The notes below the pieces were generated by a model that searched no databases, was not told where the DNA came from, and saw only the letters and a program-made list of their open reading frames with translations. From an uncultured Eubacteriales bacterium (GTDB lineage: Bacteria; Bacillota; Clostridia; Oscillospirales; Butyricicoccaceae), in NCBI GenBank assembly GCA_905199135.1, contig CAJKFC010000003.1, positions 1-40,555 on the forward strand: a DNA stretch of 40,555 nucleotides, written 5' to 3'. This document shows, in pieces, positions 1 through 6,382 of the stretch; positions within the stretch are counted from its first letter, which is position 1, and each line of letters starts with the position of its first letter. Made by a program: the position numbers and the translations under genes.

Positions 1-754
1 AGACAGCGGCGAGGCAGAGGTCGGCTCGACAGTGACCGTCGACCCCGCAAAGTACACGGTATATGACGGAAATGCCTACACATTCCATTCTGCAGCGGCA
101 GGCACATCCGTTGTGATAGTAAAGGGAATAAATGAAATTGTTCTCAACTACAACCGCACAGTAGACGGCGGCTCGGGCAACCCCGACGAAGTCGACTACA
201 AGGTCGTAGCATACTATAAGACGGTCAACGGCGGCAGCAGCGACATCGTGTCGGTAGTCCTCAAAGAGGGCAAGGGCAAGGTCGGCGATGTAATCACCAT
301 CAACCCCGAAGACTATCTCAAGAACGGCGGATTTGAGTTCACTCTCGACAAGGACAATGTCGGCAACACAGAGGGCTTCGCAATAACTCTCGGCGAGAAT
401 TCAAATCTAAACATTCTCAATGTAAACTATATCCGCGACATTACCGATGACGGCACAAACCCCGGCGGCGGTGACGACGGTGACGAGGATATCACAGACC
501 CCGAAGTCCCCGGCACAGACCCCGAAGTCCCCGGTACGGATCCTGAGATCCCCGGCGACGGTGACGAGGATATTACAGACCCCGAAGTCCCCGGTACAGA
601 TCCTGAGATCCCTGGCGACGGTGAAGATATCACAGATCCTGAAGTCCCCACCACAAACCCTGACCTCCCCAAGACGGGCGGAATGACAGGATTTGCTCTC
701 CTTGCCGCAGGTCTTGCGGCAACAACAGCCGGTGTGGTAATAAGAAAGAGATAA
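1..754 (+). CDS. C-terminal part of LPKTG cell-wall-anchored surface protein (5' end outside window)
   Basis: The frame is open from base 2, so this is the 3' end of a longer gene. About 145 visible residues of beta-rich sequence resemble the MucBP-like repeats of the giant adhesin later in the window. Then comes an acidic proline-rich linker built from TDPEVPG/TDPEIPG units (about 487-660). The protein ends in a classical sorting signal: LPKTG at 665-679, a hydrophobic segment and a short RKR tail. A sortase should cleave between T and G and attach the protein to peptidoglycan; a sortase gene lies at 12547. The linker and the GGMTG start of the anchor closely resemble the end of the 19154-27841 protein, so the two are probably paralogous adhesins. 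The function of the missing N-terminal part is unknown. Confidence 0.9.
   Translation, partial: DSGEAEVGSTVTVDPAKYTVYDGNAYTFHSAAAGTSVVIVKGINEIVLNYNRTVDGGSGNPDEVDYKVVAYYKTVNGGSSDIVSVVLKEGKGKVGDVITINPEDYLKNGGFEFTLDKDNVGNTEGFAITLGENSNLNILNVNYIRDITDDGTNPGGGDDGDEDITDPEVPGTDPEVPGTDPEIPGDGDEDITDPEVPGTDPEIPGDGEDITDPEVPTTNPDLPKTGGMTGFALLAAGLAATTAGVVIRKR
492..660 (+). repeat. Tandem TDPEVPG-type linker repeats
   Basis: About five imperfect copies encode TDPE(V/I)PG, interrupted by DGDEDI segments, immediately before the LPKTG motif. Such acidic proline-rich repeats typically span the cell wall in sortase substrates. The DNA identity between copies makes length variation by slippage likely. Confidence 0.8.
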
Positions 755-782
755 CACCAACATCGAAATAGCACAGTGAAGA

Positions 783-811
783 GACGGAGCTTCGGCTCCG
801 TCTTTTCTTTT
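783..811 (+). terminator. Intrinsic terminator after LPKTG gene
   Basis: An 8-bp stem GACGGAGC/GCTCCGTC closes a TTCG tetraloop and is followed by TTTTCTTTT. Confidence 0.9.
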
Positions 812-844
812 GGGAAAATTATGTGTAAAAATATTGATAATCTC

Positions 845-873
845 TTGACAAACAGCGGAGTAGCTGATATAAT
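845..873 (+). promoter_or_regulatory. Perfect sigma-A promoter of a candidate small RNA
   Basis: TTGACA (845-850), a 17-bp spacer and TATAAT (868-873) match the housekeeping consensus exactly. No start codon with a good ribosome binding site follows before the terminator at 1085. Confidence 0.85.
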
Positions 874-879
874 ACAGTC

Positions 880-1120
880 AGAAAGAAAAGTTAATATTTT
901 AACTAACACTTTACCCCGGCAGTTTTTCACGCACGGCTATTTACCTCTGCTGCTTGCGTTTTTGTTGACAGGTGTCCGCGTATTGCTGACGCGGCACGCC
1001 GAAAATACGCGCCGAAAGCGCTTTCATATATCGGCTCACGCCGAAAAAATTGCCCCCCATTACATGCATTGATATACACACACAATATAAAAGGTGTCCT
1101 TTATGGGACACCTTTTATAT
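880..1120 (+). ncRNA. Candidate structured small RNA, about 240 nt
   Basis: The interval lies between a perfect promoter and a 15-bp terminator-like hairpin and has no convincing reading frame; the only forward frame across it overlaps the preceding terminator and lacks a ribosome binding site. It holds several stem-loops: AGTTAA/TTAACT at 889-904; a hairpin of 11 pairs with one bulge, 971-981 with 989-1000; GCGC/GCGC at 1009-1021; and CGGC/GCCG at 1032-1043. The size would suit a 6S-like RNA, but I could not establish the 6S central bubble or any other family. It could instead be a leader of the diguanylate cyclase gene, although that gene has its own promoter. Confidence 0.45.
1085..1120 (+). 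terminator. Strong inverted repeat, likely terminator
   Basis: A perfect 15-bp stem (1085-1099 with 1106-1120) surrounds a 6-nt loop. The stem ends in CCTTTTATAT, so the U-rich segment is inside the 3' arm. It separates the candidate small RNA from the next gene. Confidence 0.75.
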
Positions 1121-1146
1121 TGCCTTATAAGAATCATTATTGAATA

Positions 1147-1175
1147 TTTACAAATATGATAAAATATGATATAAT
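1147..1175 (+). promoter_or_regulatory. Promoter of the diguanylate cyclase gene
   Basis: TTTACA (1147-1152), a 17-bp spacer and TATAAT (1170-1175) lie 25 bp before the start codon, so the untranslated leader is very short. Confidence 0.75.
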
Positions 1176-1199
1176 CATAAATAGAAATGGGGTGAAAAT

Positions 1200-2291
1200 T
1201 TGATAAAATTGCCTTTTTCCAAAACTTTTTCCGAAGATGTGACCATAAAAGGAAATAATGATATTTTGCTGAATCTTGAGAGAATATGGATAATGTCCAT
1301 AGGCATCATGATATGGCAGATAATAAATTACAGTGACAGGGCTGTAAACCACTATCCTGTGTGGGCGCAGTTTCTCATGTTTGCCGGGTCTTTTGCAGTG
1401 TTTACAAGCTTTATAAAGCTGCTGAGAAACAGCTCCCAGGAGGCAAAGACAGCCAACCGAATTACAGCTGTTTTCTGGATGTGCTTTGTGCTGTTTGCCG
1501 TGCCCTTTGTGGCTGCAGATATAAGATACGAAAACCTGCCCATGAGTGCCGTGCTGGTGACAGTGTTTTTCACAATGGTGCCCATATTCAGGGGCAAGAC
1601 CGAAAGCCGCATGCTGATCTTCGGCGGCATAATCCTCGGAATTACAGGTCTTTATGAAAGGGCATCGGTTCCCTATTATCTCCATGTGCTGCTTTCGGGC
1701 GTAATGGGAAAAATGCTTTCCCAGCACATTCACTACAATTACAGAAGAATGATAGAAAAGCTGAGCGATGAGACAAAGACAGACTTTCTCACAGGTATAC
1801 TCAACAGGCGCGGCGGCTTTGAAAGGGCAGAGACCGATTTCTCTCTGTGTGTAAGACACAGGCAGATATATGTGGTCTATATGATCGACATAGACTTTTT
1901 CAAGGACTATAACGACACTTTCGGACATTATATGGGAGATGCAGCCCTCATAGCCGTAGCCGAGTGCATCGGCAAGACCTTTGCCCGAAAGTCAGACATA
2001 CATTTCCGCTACGGCGGAGAGGAGTTTGCCGCCTGTATCTCTGTTGACAGAGAAGAGACAGTGAAAAAGCTGGCGGAGAATCTCAGGGTAAATGTGGAAA
2101 ACCTCATGATAAAGGCGGGCAAAACCACCGTCAGCCCCTATCTCACCGTCAGCATAGGCGCCACAGCCTATATACCGGATAAAACTCCCATGAGCATAAC
2201 CGAAACAGATCTTTTTGAAAAAGCCGACGAGGCCCTTTATAAGGCAAAAGAGGGCGGACGAAACCGAACAGAATATCTCGAAATGAATTAA
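1200..2291 (+). CDS. Membrane-bound GGDEF diguanylate cyclase
   Basis: 363 residues starting at TTG, chosen because GGGGTG sits just upstream. Residues about 30-185 are hydrophobic with probably five or six membrane helices and no recognised sensor domain. A complete GGDEF domain follows (about 195-360), with the conserved MIDIDFFKDYND and FGH segments and the active-site signature GGEEF at 272-276, which is compatible with activity. RKSD at 263-266 is an RxxD inhibitory site at the standard distance of five residues, so product feedback by c-di-GMP is expected. The enzyme makes c-di-GMP from two GTP at the cytoplasmic face. The gene is monocistronic, with its own promoter and terminator. c-di-GMP commonly controls adhesins and pili, both of which occur in this window, but a direct link is inference. 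Confidence 0.93.
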   Translation: MIKLPFSKTFSEDVTIKGNNDILLNLERIWIMSIGIMIWQIINYSDRAVNHYPVWAQFLMFAGSFAVFTSFIKLLRNSSQEAKTANRITAVFWMCFVLFAVPFVAADIRYENLPMSAVLVTVFFTMVPIFRGKTESRMLIFGGIILGITGLYERASVPYYLHVLLSGVMGKMLSQHIHYNYRRMIEKLSDETKTDFLTGILNRRGGFERAETDFSLCVRHRQIYVVYMIDIDFFKDYNDTFGHYMGDAALIAVAECIGKTFARKSDIHFRYGGEEFAACISVDREETVKKLAENLRVNVENLMIKAGKTTVSPYLTVSIGATAYIPDKTPMSITETDLFEKADEALYKAKEGGRNRTEYLEMN

Positions 2292-2320
2292 AAGGGACGC
2301 CCGGGCGCCCCTTTTTTATG
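2290..2320 (+). terminator. Intrinsic terminator after diguanylate cyclase
   Basis: A GC-rich stem (AAGGGACGC with GCGCCCCTT, one mismatch) is followed by a run of six T. Confidence 0.85.
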
Positions 2321-2401
2321 TAAAGGCGACAAAAGGATTTGATACACACTTGGTCAAAAAACACAAAAAATAAAAAAACATAAAAAAGTTTCTGTTTACT
2401 A

Positions 2402-2430
2402 TTGACAAAGGCGCATTTGTGGTTTATAAT
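2402..2430 (+). promoter_or_regulatory. Perfect sigma-A promoter of the large RNA region
   Basis: TTGACA (2402-2407), a 17-bp spacer and TATAAT (2425-2430) match the consensus exactly. Transcription should start near 2437 and run to the terminator near 3066. Confidence 0.9.
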
Positions 2431-2480
2431 ATAGACAACAAAAACAAAAGGTAACAAGAATAACAGAAAGGGTGAGACCG

Positions 2481-2558
2481 ATGTATGATTCAATAACTTC
2501 CGCAGTCGTATATCAGTCCTCTGAAGGTTATTGTAAAAGCCACAAAAGATCATTTTAA
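2481..2558 (+). CDS. Possible 25-residue peptide inside the large RNA (doubtful)
   Basis: ATG at 2481 is preceded by GAAAGGGTGAG at ribosome-binding distance and opens a 25-codon frame that ends with TAA at 2556-2558. The peptide has no hydrophobic segment or known motif. The frame overlaps both arms of the 2491-2533 stem, which argues for RNA structure rather than translation. It could be a leader peptide; evidence is weak. Confidence 0.2.
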   Translation: MYDSITSAVVYQSSEGYCKSHKRSF

Positions 2559-2827
2559 TTTTATAACAACCATCTACTTATAGCTTATGTAAAGCTCATT
2601 GTAATTTATCAGATGACGAGAAATAAAAATAAAGTGGTCGCCGTTCATAAGAATAAGCCTATATAATTGTAATTATATCTTAAGTGAATAACTTTAAATA
2701 GATTTTTACAATAATAGCAGAGGCCGATATTACATACGGTTATTCGATGAACACTTAAAAAGTGGGAGAATAGTTACCTATTACAATTTAATATAGAAAA
2801 CCAGCCGTCAAGATGTTACGGCACTCA

Positions 2828-3007
2828 AAATCCAAGAAAGAGGTAAACTCCGGGAAGAAATTAAGTTTTATTGGTTAGTAAACCAAAGGAACCAAATCTA
2901 AGAAAGAGGTACACTCCCGCATTCCATTTAGTTTTACTGATTTAATGAAATCAGAGGACAAAAAGATTTATAAATCTTAAAAAACTTAATAAAAGGAAAT
3001 ATACTCC
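2828..3007 (+). repeat. Three copies of a GGTAnACTCC module in the large RNA
   Basis: Two copies of a 24-nt element with 22 identical positions occur at 2828-2851 and 2894-2917; the core is AAGAAAGAGGTAMACTCC. A diverged third copy ends in ATACTCC at 3001-3007. Each copy is followed by AGTTTTAYTG (near 2864, 2930 and 3046) beside or within a hairpin. The third hairpin is the terminator. This suggests tandem duplication of a folded RNA unit. Confidence 0.6.
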
Positions 3008-3026
3008 AATGGAAGAAATATTTTAA

Positions 3027-3066
3027 AACCCTTCAGTAGAAGATAGTTTTACTGAAGGGTTTTTTC
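3027..3066 (+). terminator. Terminator of the large RNA
   Basis: AACCCTTCAGTA (3027-3038) pairs perfectly with TACTGAAGGGTT (3050-3061) around an 11-nt loop and runs into a T tract. Readthrough would enter the gene at 3083, which has no other obvious promoter. Confidence 0.85.
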
Positions 3067-3082
3067 TATAAAGGTGAAAACT

Positions 3083-3454
3083 ATGGAGAGAAGAGAAATT
3101 TTAAAGAGCTTCGCGAAGCTCTTCGGGGCTGTTTTGCTTATGGCGGCGGTGTTTTTCGCAGGCTCCGAGGTGGGCATACATATGAAATCCCGATATTACG
3201 AGGGCTGGCTCGAGCAGTTTGAACAGTGGCGAAAAGAGGACGCCCTCAGCCGCTACACCGACAGAGGCAAGTTTGCCTATCAGCTTTTTAGCGGCGGCGA
3301 GCTGTATGTGGGCATATATCCGCGGGTGTACAGAGAGACGCGGGAGATGCTCGAAGAGCATTTCTGCGACGAGGAATTTGTAAGATATGTAACGGCTTCC
3401 GAAGGGGACATGAGACGGTTTGAGGAGCTTATGAATGAAAAAGAAAACGATTAG
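3083..3454 (+). CDS. Small membrane-anchored protein of unknown function, first of a paralogous pair
   Basis: 123 residues from ATG 3083, preferred over GTG 3074 because AAAGGTG lies six bases upstream of the ATG. The protein has a charged N-terminus, one membrane helix (about residues 13-32) and an outward-facing or periplasm-equivalent charged domain. I recognise no family. Its C-terminal part (LYVGIYPR...VRYVTASE) aligns loosely with the next gene's VMVYPK...YVTYKESN, so the two look like divergent duplicates. Its 3' end overlaps the next gene by 20 bases, implying coupled translation. Expression may depend on readthrough of the terminator at 3027-3066. Confidence 0.7.
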   Translation: MERREILKSFAKLFGAVLLMAAVFFAGSEVGIHMKSRYYEGWLEQFEQWRKEDALSRYTDRGKFAYQLFSGGELYVGIYPRVYRETREMLEEHFCDEEFVRYVTASEGDMRRFEELMNEKEND

Positions 3455-3818
3455 ACCCCTGCTCTTTATCCTGATTTTGGCTCTTGTGTTTGCATTGGGA
3501 GTGTATGCCGGCCCTGAAATACGGCAGAGAGATGTGGAAAACCTCATGGAGGAAGTCGTCAGGTGGAGATTCGAAGGCACTTTGAACAAACTCATAGAAG
3601 AAAACGGCCTGAGTGACGACCCCGAGATAAAGGCCATAAAAGAACAATACGGCAGAAGAGCCTTTGAAGCCACAATGTTCGACACAAAATACTACACCGA
3701 GATGACCGTGATGGTCTATCCAAAGCTTACTCCCGAAATCGAAAAACTTTTGGACAGGTATCTCGCCCGCGGCAGACCCTATGTCACCTATAAAGAGAGC
3801 AATTTATATTATGATTAA
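3435..3818 (+). CDS. Small membrane-anchored protein of unknown function, second of the pair
   Basis: 127 residues. An N-terminal positively charged stretch and a hydrophobic helix (about residues 7-26) form a signal anchor or signal peptide. The rest is a soluble alpha/beta region rich in charged residues, with a YPKLTPEIEKLLDRYL segment that parallels YPRVYRETREMLEEHF in the upstream gene. No known domain is recognised. It overlaps the upstream gene by 20 bases, uses that gene's 3' end as its translation initiation region, and is followed by a bidirectional terminator shared with rplL. Confidence 0.7.
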   Translation: MKKKTIRPLLFILILALVFALGVYAGPEIRQRDVENLMEEVVRWRFEGTLNKLIEENGLSDDPEIKAIKEQYGRRAFEATMFDTKYYTEMTVMVYPKLTPEIEKLLDRYLARGRPYVTYKESNLYYD

Positions 3819-3830
3819 ATAAAGGCAAAA

Positions 3831-3862
3831 AAATAAAAGCCCGAAAGGGCTTTTATTTGTGT
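3831..3862. terminator. Bidirectional terminator between convergent genes
   Basis: A perfect 12-bp stem AAATAAAAGCCC/GGGCTTTTATTT closes a GAAA tetraloop. A and T tracts on the two sides let it serve both the upstream pair and the convergent rplJ-rplL operon. Confidence 0.9.
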
Positions 3863-3874
3863 TTATAAAGCTAA

Positions 3875-4249
3875 TTACTTGAGCTCTACGGAAGCGCCTG
3901 CCTCTGTGAGCTTTGTCTTCATAGCCTCAGCGTCGTCCTTGGAAACATTCTCCTTGATAGCCTTGGGAGCGTTGTCAACGAGATCCTTAGCTTCCTTAAG
4001 ACCGAGACCTGTGATCTCACGAACAACCTTGATAACAGCGATCTTGTTAGCGCCGGCTGCTGTAAGCATAACTGTGAACTCTGTCTTCTCCTCAGCTGCG
4101 GGAGCGGCACCAGCTGCGGGGCCTGCTGCAACTGCTACGGGAGTTGCGGATACGCCAAACTCTTCCTCGAGAGCCTTTACGAGCTCAGCGAGCTCCAAAA
4201 CTTTAAGATTCTTGATTTCTTCGATAAGCTTTGCAATGTTCTCAGACAT
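3875..4249 (-). CDS. rplL: Large ribosomal subunit protein bL12 (L7/L12)
   Basis: 124 residues, the normal length. An N-terminal dimerisation helix (MSENIAKLIEEIKNLKVLEL) binds L10. An alanine/proline hinge spans about 38-53, and a C-terminal domain contains the conserved KIAVIKVVREITGLGLKEAK segment that contacts elongation factors. It forms the ribosomal stalk and recruits translational GTPases. ATG is preceded by GGAGG. It lies 39 bases after rplJ, in the usual rplJ-rplL order, and ends at the bidirectional terminator. Confidence 0.98.
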   Translation of the reverse strand: MSENIAKLIEEIKNLKVLELAELVKALEEEFGVSATPVAVAAGPAAGAAPAAEEKTEFTVMLTAAGANKIAVIKVVREITGLGLKEAKDLVDNAPKAIKENVSKDDAEAMKTKLTEAGASVELK

Positions 4250-4288
4250 TTTAATTTCCTCCGTTAATTTTAAATGGGTGCAAACCGA

Positions 4289-4816
4289 TTATTCGGCTGC
4301 TTCTGCGGAAGCCTCAGCGGGAGCCTCCATGTTTTTTCTGATTTCGTTAAGAGCGATACAAAGTTTTGTAATGGGTGTGTTGAAGCCGTAGAGAACCTGA
4401 GCCACGAGAGTTTCCTTGTTGGGAAGCTCGGAAATAGCCTGAATCTCAGAAGCGGGAACAACCTTGCCCTCCAGAATACCGACCTTTACCTTGAAGTTGG
4501 GGTTGGTCTTTGCATAACCGCAGAGAACTCTTGCCGGAGCGACGGGGTCCTCGGCGCTGATGGCAAGGGCTGTTGTGCCGTTGAGATGCTCATCAATAGC
4601 TTCAAAACCGATTTCGTTGGCTGCGAAGCGAACGAGAGTGTTTTTAACGACGCCGTACTCAACGCCTGCCTCTCTGAGTTCGCGGCGGAGCTTTGTGTCG
4701 TCAGCAACAGTAATGCCCTTATAGTCTACAAAAACACAGGAAGCTGCGGCCGACATCTTTTCCTTGAGCTCTGCTACAACCTGCTTTTTGCTTTCCAATA
4801 CGCTTGCATTTGGCAC
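4289..4816 (-). CDS. rplJ: Large ribosomal subunit protein uL10
   Basis: 175 residues with the conserved VDYKGITVADDTKLRRELREAG and VVKNTLVRFA segments, and a C-terminal helical region that binds bL12 dimers. I choose GTG at 4816 over GTG at 4825: GGAGGTG sits seven bases before 4816, while the 4825 codon overlaps that Shine-Dalgarno, and family members begin with MP(N/S)A. The tail EAPAEASAEAAE is a low-complexity extension. L10 also binds its own mRNA leader to repress the operon. rplK and rplA are not adjacent, and a separate promoter lies upstream. Confidence 0.97.
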   Translation of the reverse strand: MPNASVLESKKQVVAELKEKMSAAASCVFVDYKGITVADDTKLRRELREAGVEYGVVKNTLVRFAANEIGFEAIDEHLNGTTALAISAEDPVAPARVLCGYAKTNPNFKVKVGILEGKVVPASEIQAISELPNKETLVAQVLYGFNTPITKLCIALNEIRKNMEAPAEASAEAAE

Positions 4817-4838
4817 TGTTTTCACCTCCGTTGAAAAT

Positions 4839-4966
4839 AAAAAAATCTGCCTTTATCGACATAGACAGGCAGAAAGAAAGAATCAATATTAAATGAAACC
4901 TTCTCCTCGTCTGGACGGCCGAACCGTTTACGCATACGCTCCAAATGTCTATGGATTAGCTTCATA
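4839..4966 (-). promoter_or_regulatory. L10-type ribosomal protein leader with attenuator
   Basis: The 5' untranslated region of rplJ is about 140 nt. On the minus strand a hairpin CTGCCT/AGGCAG (4872-4847) is followed by a run of U (4846-4839), as in a transcription attenuator. The upstream part contains a GC-rich segment (4907-4940) with GAGGAGAAGGT. Firmicute rplJ leaders are bound by L10(L12)4 to limit transcription; family membership here rests on position and structure. Confidence 0.65.
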
Positions 4967-4967
4967 T

Positions 4968-4996
4968 ATATTACCACATCTTCCGCCCTTTGTCAA
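4968..4996 (-). promoter_or_regulatory. Promoter of rplJ-rplL
   Basis: On the minus strand, TTGACA (4996-4991), a 17-bp spacer and TAATAT (4973-4968). Confidence 0.8.
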
Positions 4997-5207
4997 CACT
5001 TTTTTTCAAAAATCCAAAGCACAGGAAAATATATAACAGTGAGGAGCGACACAGTATATTGTTAGGTTTAGGGGGTTGCTTATAAACTAAACGAAGAGGA
5101 ATGACACATGGTCGTTCCATACAACACTTTTTTGAAAATTAAGGATAAGACAGGAGTGTTTCTGTAAAATGATTTTAAATCAAGATACAAAAATAATAAA
5201 ATTAGTC
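4997..5207. other. Intergenic stretch with no assignable gene
   Basis: No reading frame with a ribosome binding site was seen on either strand. One modest hairpin GGAATGAC/GTCGTTCC (5098-5118) is present. The stretch is AT-rich like the gene that follows. Confidence 0.5.
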
Positions 5208-5234
5208 TTGACAAAAAATGAAAAATAGTATAAT
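5208..5234 (+). promoter_or_regulatory. Promoter of the secreted-protein gene
   Basis: TTGACA (5208-5213), a 15-bp spacer and TATAAT (5229-5234). The spacer is shorter than the optimal 17. Confidence 0.65.
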
Positions 5235-5261
5235 ATATACATATAAAAGGAGGTAATTATT

Positions 5262-5273
5262 ATGATAAAGTAA
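5262..5273 (+). promoter_or_regulatory. Three-codon minicistron (Met-Ile-Lys-stop) in the leader
   Basis: A strong AGGAGG (5249-5254) precedes ATG ATA AAG TAA at ribosome-binding distance, 48 bases before the real start. The codons resemble the first three of the following gene (ATG ATT AAA). It could be a leader minicistron that tunes translation or the remnant of an aborted duplicate start. Confidence 0.4.
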
Positions 5274-5321
5274 AAATATAGAGTTTGTTAATTATTTATT
5301 AAAAAGAAAGGAATTTGGATT

Positions 5322-6104
5322 ATGATTAAAATGACAAAACGACTTATGGCGTATATTTTAGCACTCATGTGTTTTACTTTGCCGCTTTGTGCTCAAGCAG
5401 ACATTATAAGTGAAGCTGAAGCAGATGAAATTCTTAAAGATATAGGATTTTCTTCTGATACAATAGACAGTATTATGGCAAATGATAAGATAGCACTTGG
5501 GTTAAAAGCTCTTGAACCAGGCGTTGAAATAGAAGCCGAAACAACTGTAAAATATTGTGTATTTGATGAAAATGGGGAGATTTCGGAGACATCTACATAT
5601 GGAGTTATTCCAGGAAGTATGTTAAAAATAACGATTGTAGGGGCGAAAACCACTAATGCCGGTGTGCTTCAGCAGATAAATTACTATGTAACTTCAGAGT
5701 GGCTGTCGATTCCTGTATGGGTAGGTGAAGATGCTATAGCATTTACATGGGATAACACTGAACTAAGGTATAAAGACTATAGTATGAAAAATGAAAGCTA
5801 TAGTTATGATCCGTATACGAACGAATGGATCAAATATGACACATCCTCAACGCTGTCGACTGCATCTATAGGAGGAATCGGAATACATTGGGATCTTGCC
5901 GGAGATCTAAGCAAAGCGTATACATCGTTTGCACTGTCTCCTAAAAGTGTACAGACATCCGGTTCGGTGCAGCTTTTGGTAGAATATGCTCACAATGTTG
6001 GGAGTGAACACATTACTATTACAATCCCGCTTCCACATGGGGGTTCTGTTTCTTTTACTGGTTATTGTGATACTCAGTCAACTACTCATACATTAAATTA
6101 TTAA
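5322..6104 (+). CDS. Secreted protein of unknown function
   Basis: 260 residues. A signal peptide is clear: charged start, hydrophobic core and likely cleavage after Ala26 (CAQA|D). The mature part has no membrane anchor, cysteine pair, sorting signal or domain that I recognise; it is polar, with Tyr- and Ser-rich stretches and predicted beta structure. The gene is clearly more AT-rich than most neighbours, suggesting recent acquisition. AAAGAAAGGAA precedes the ATG. A small membrane protein gene follows after 23 bases and is probably cotranscribed. Confidence 0.75.
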   Translation: MIKMTKRLMAYILALMCFTLPLCAQADIISEAEADEILKDIGFSSDTIDSIMANDKIALGLKALEPGVEIEAETTVKYCVFDENGEISETSTYGVIPGSMLKITIVGAKTTNAGVLQQINYYVTSEWLSIPVWVGEDAIAFTWDNTELRYKDYSMKNESYSYDPYTNEWIKYDTSSTLSTASIGGIGIHWDLAGDLSKAYTSFALSPKSVQTSGSVQLLVEYAHNVGSEHITITIPLPHGGSVSFTGYCDTQSTTHTLNY

Positions 6105-6127
6105 TATCGAAAATAGAGGTTGAGATT

Positions 6128-6334
6128 ATGCCAGATTCAAAAGTGAACTTTTATTCGAAAATTGCCGCCGTATTTATAATAGGCGCGGTGGGTATTTTTG
6201 CCGTAAGCCTGATAAGCAGAGGTCTGCCCCAGATACCGTTTATATTAGCCGTCTGCTATGTTCCTTGTGCTGCGGCATATCTCGTATACCACGCCATACA
6301 GGCGGCGCATGAGATAATCCAAAGAGGCAGATAA
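6128..6334 (+). CDS. Small two-helix membrane protein
   Basis: 68 residues with two hydrophobic segments (about 11-30 and 35-58), separated by a short polar turn and ending in a basic tail. AGAGG precedes the ATG. It follows the secreted-protein gene in the same direction and precedes a terminator, so the two form a short operon. No family is recognised. Its codon use is closer to the core genome than that of its upstream neighbour. Confidence 0.65.
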   Translation: MPDSKVNFYSKIAAVFIIGAVGIFAVSLISRGLPQIPFILAVCYVPCAAAYLVYHAIQAAHEIIQRGR

Positions 6335-6347
6335 CTTTGCACACAAC

Positions 6348-6376
6348 AAAAAAGCCGCCCGAAGGCGGTTTTTTTA
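6348..6376. terminator. Bidirectional terminator before glnN
   Basis: The stem CCGCC/GGCGG with a CGAA loop is flanked by runs of A and T, and serves the small membrane protein gene and the convergent glnN. Confidence 0.85.
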
Positions 6377-6382
6377 TTGCTG

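Larger units (their letters stand above)
2437..3066 (+). ncRNA. Candidate large structured non-coding RNA, about 630 nt
   Basis: The transcript is bounded by a perfect promoter and an intrinsic terminator, and contains no frame longer than 25 codons on the plus strand. It is rich in stem-loops: CAATAACTTC with GAAGGTTATTG (2491-2500/2523-2533); AGCTT/AAGCT (2582-2596); a long-range stem TTAAGTG-AATAAC with GTTATT-CACTTAA (2680-2692/2739-2758); AATAG/CTATT (2769-2782); GCCGT/ACGGC (2804-2822); TTGGTT/AACCAA (2871-2886); CTGATTT/AAATCAG (2937-2954); and a 16-bp palindrome (2963-2978). A motif AAGAAAGAGGTAMACTCC recurs. Size and layout recall ornate large bacterial RNAs such as OLE or ROOL, but I cannot assign it to either. 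Base composition is much more AT-rich than the flanking genes. Confidence 0.6.

Noticed and set aside
776..1072. A 98-codon frame across the small-RNA region
   Set aside because: It starts inside a terminator, has no ribosome binding site, and spans a promoter and several hairpins.
880..1120. A c-di-GMP riboswitch upstream of the diguanylate cyclase gene
   Set aside because: A CACGCACGGC stretch suggested GEMM-I, but the rest of the conserved core (such as GACGCAAAGCC) is absent.
2828..2917. A CRISPR array
   Set aside because: There are only two close copies with a hairpin-containing interval, no spacer-like uniformity and no cas genes.
4274..4834. A 186-codon plus-strand frame
   Set aside because: Antisense to rplJ.
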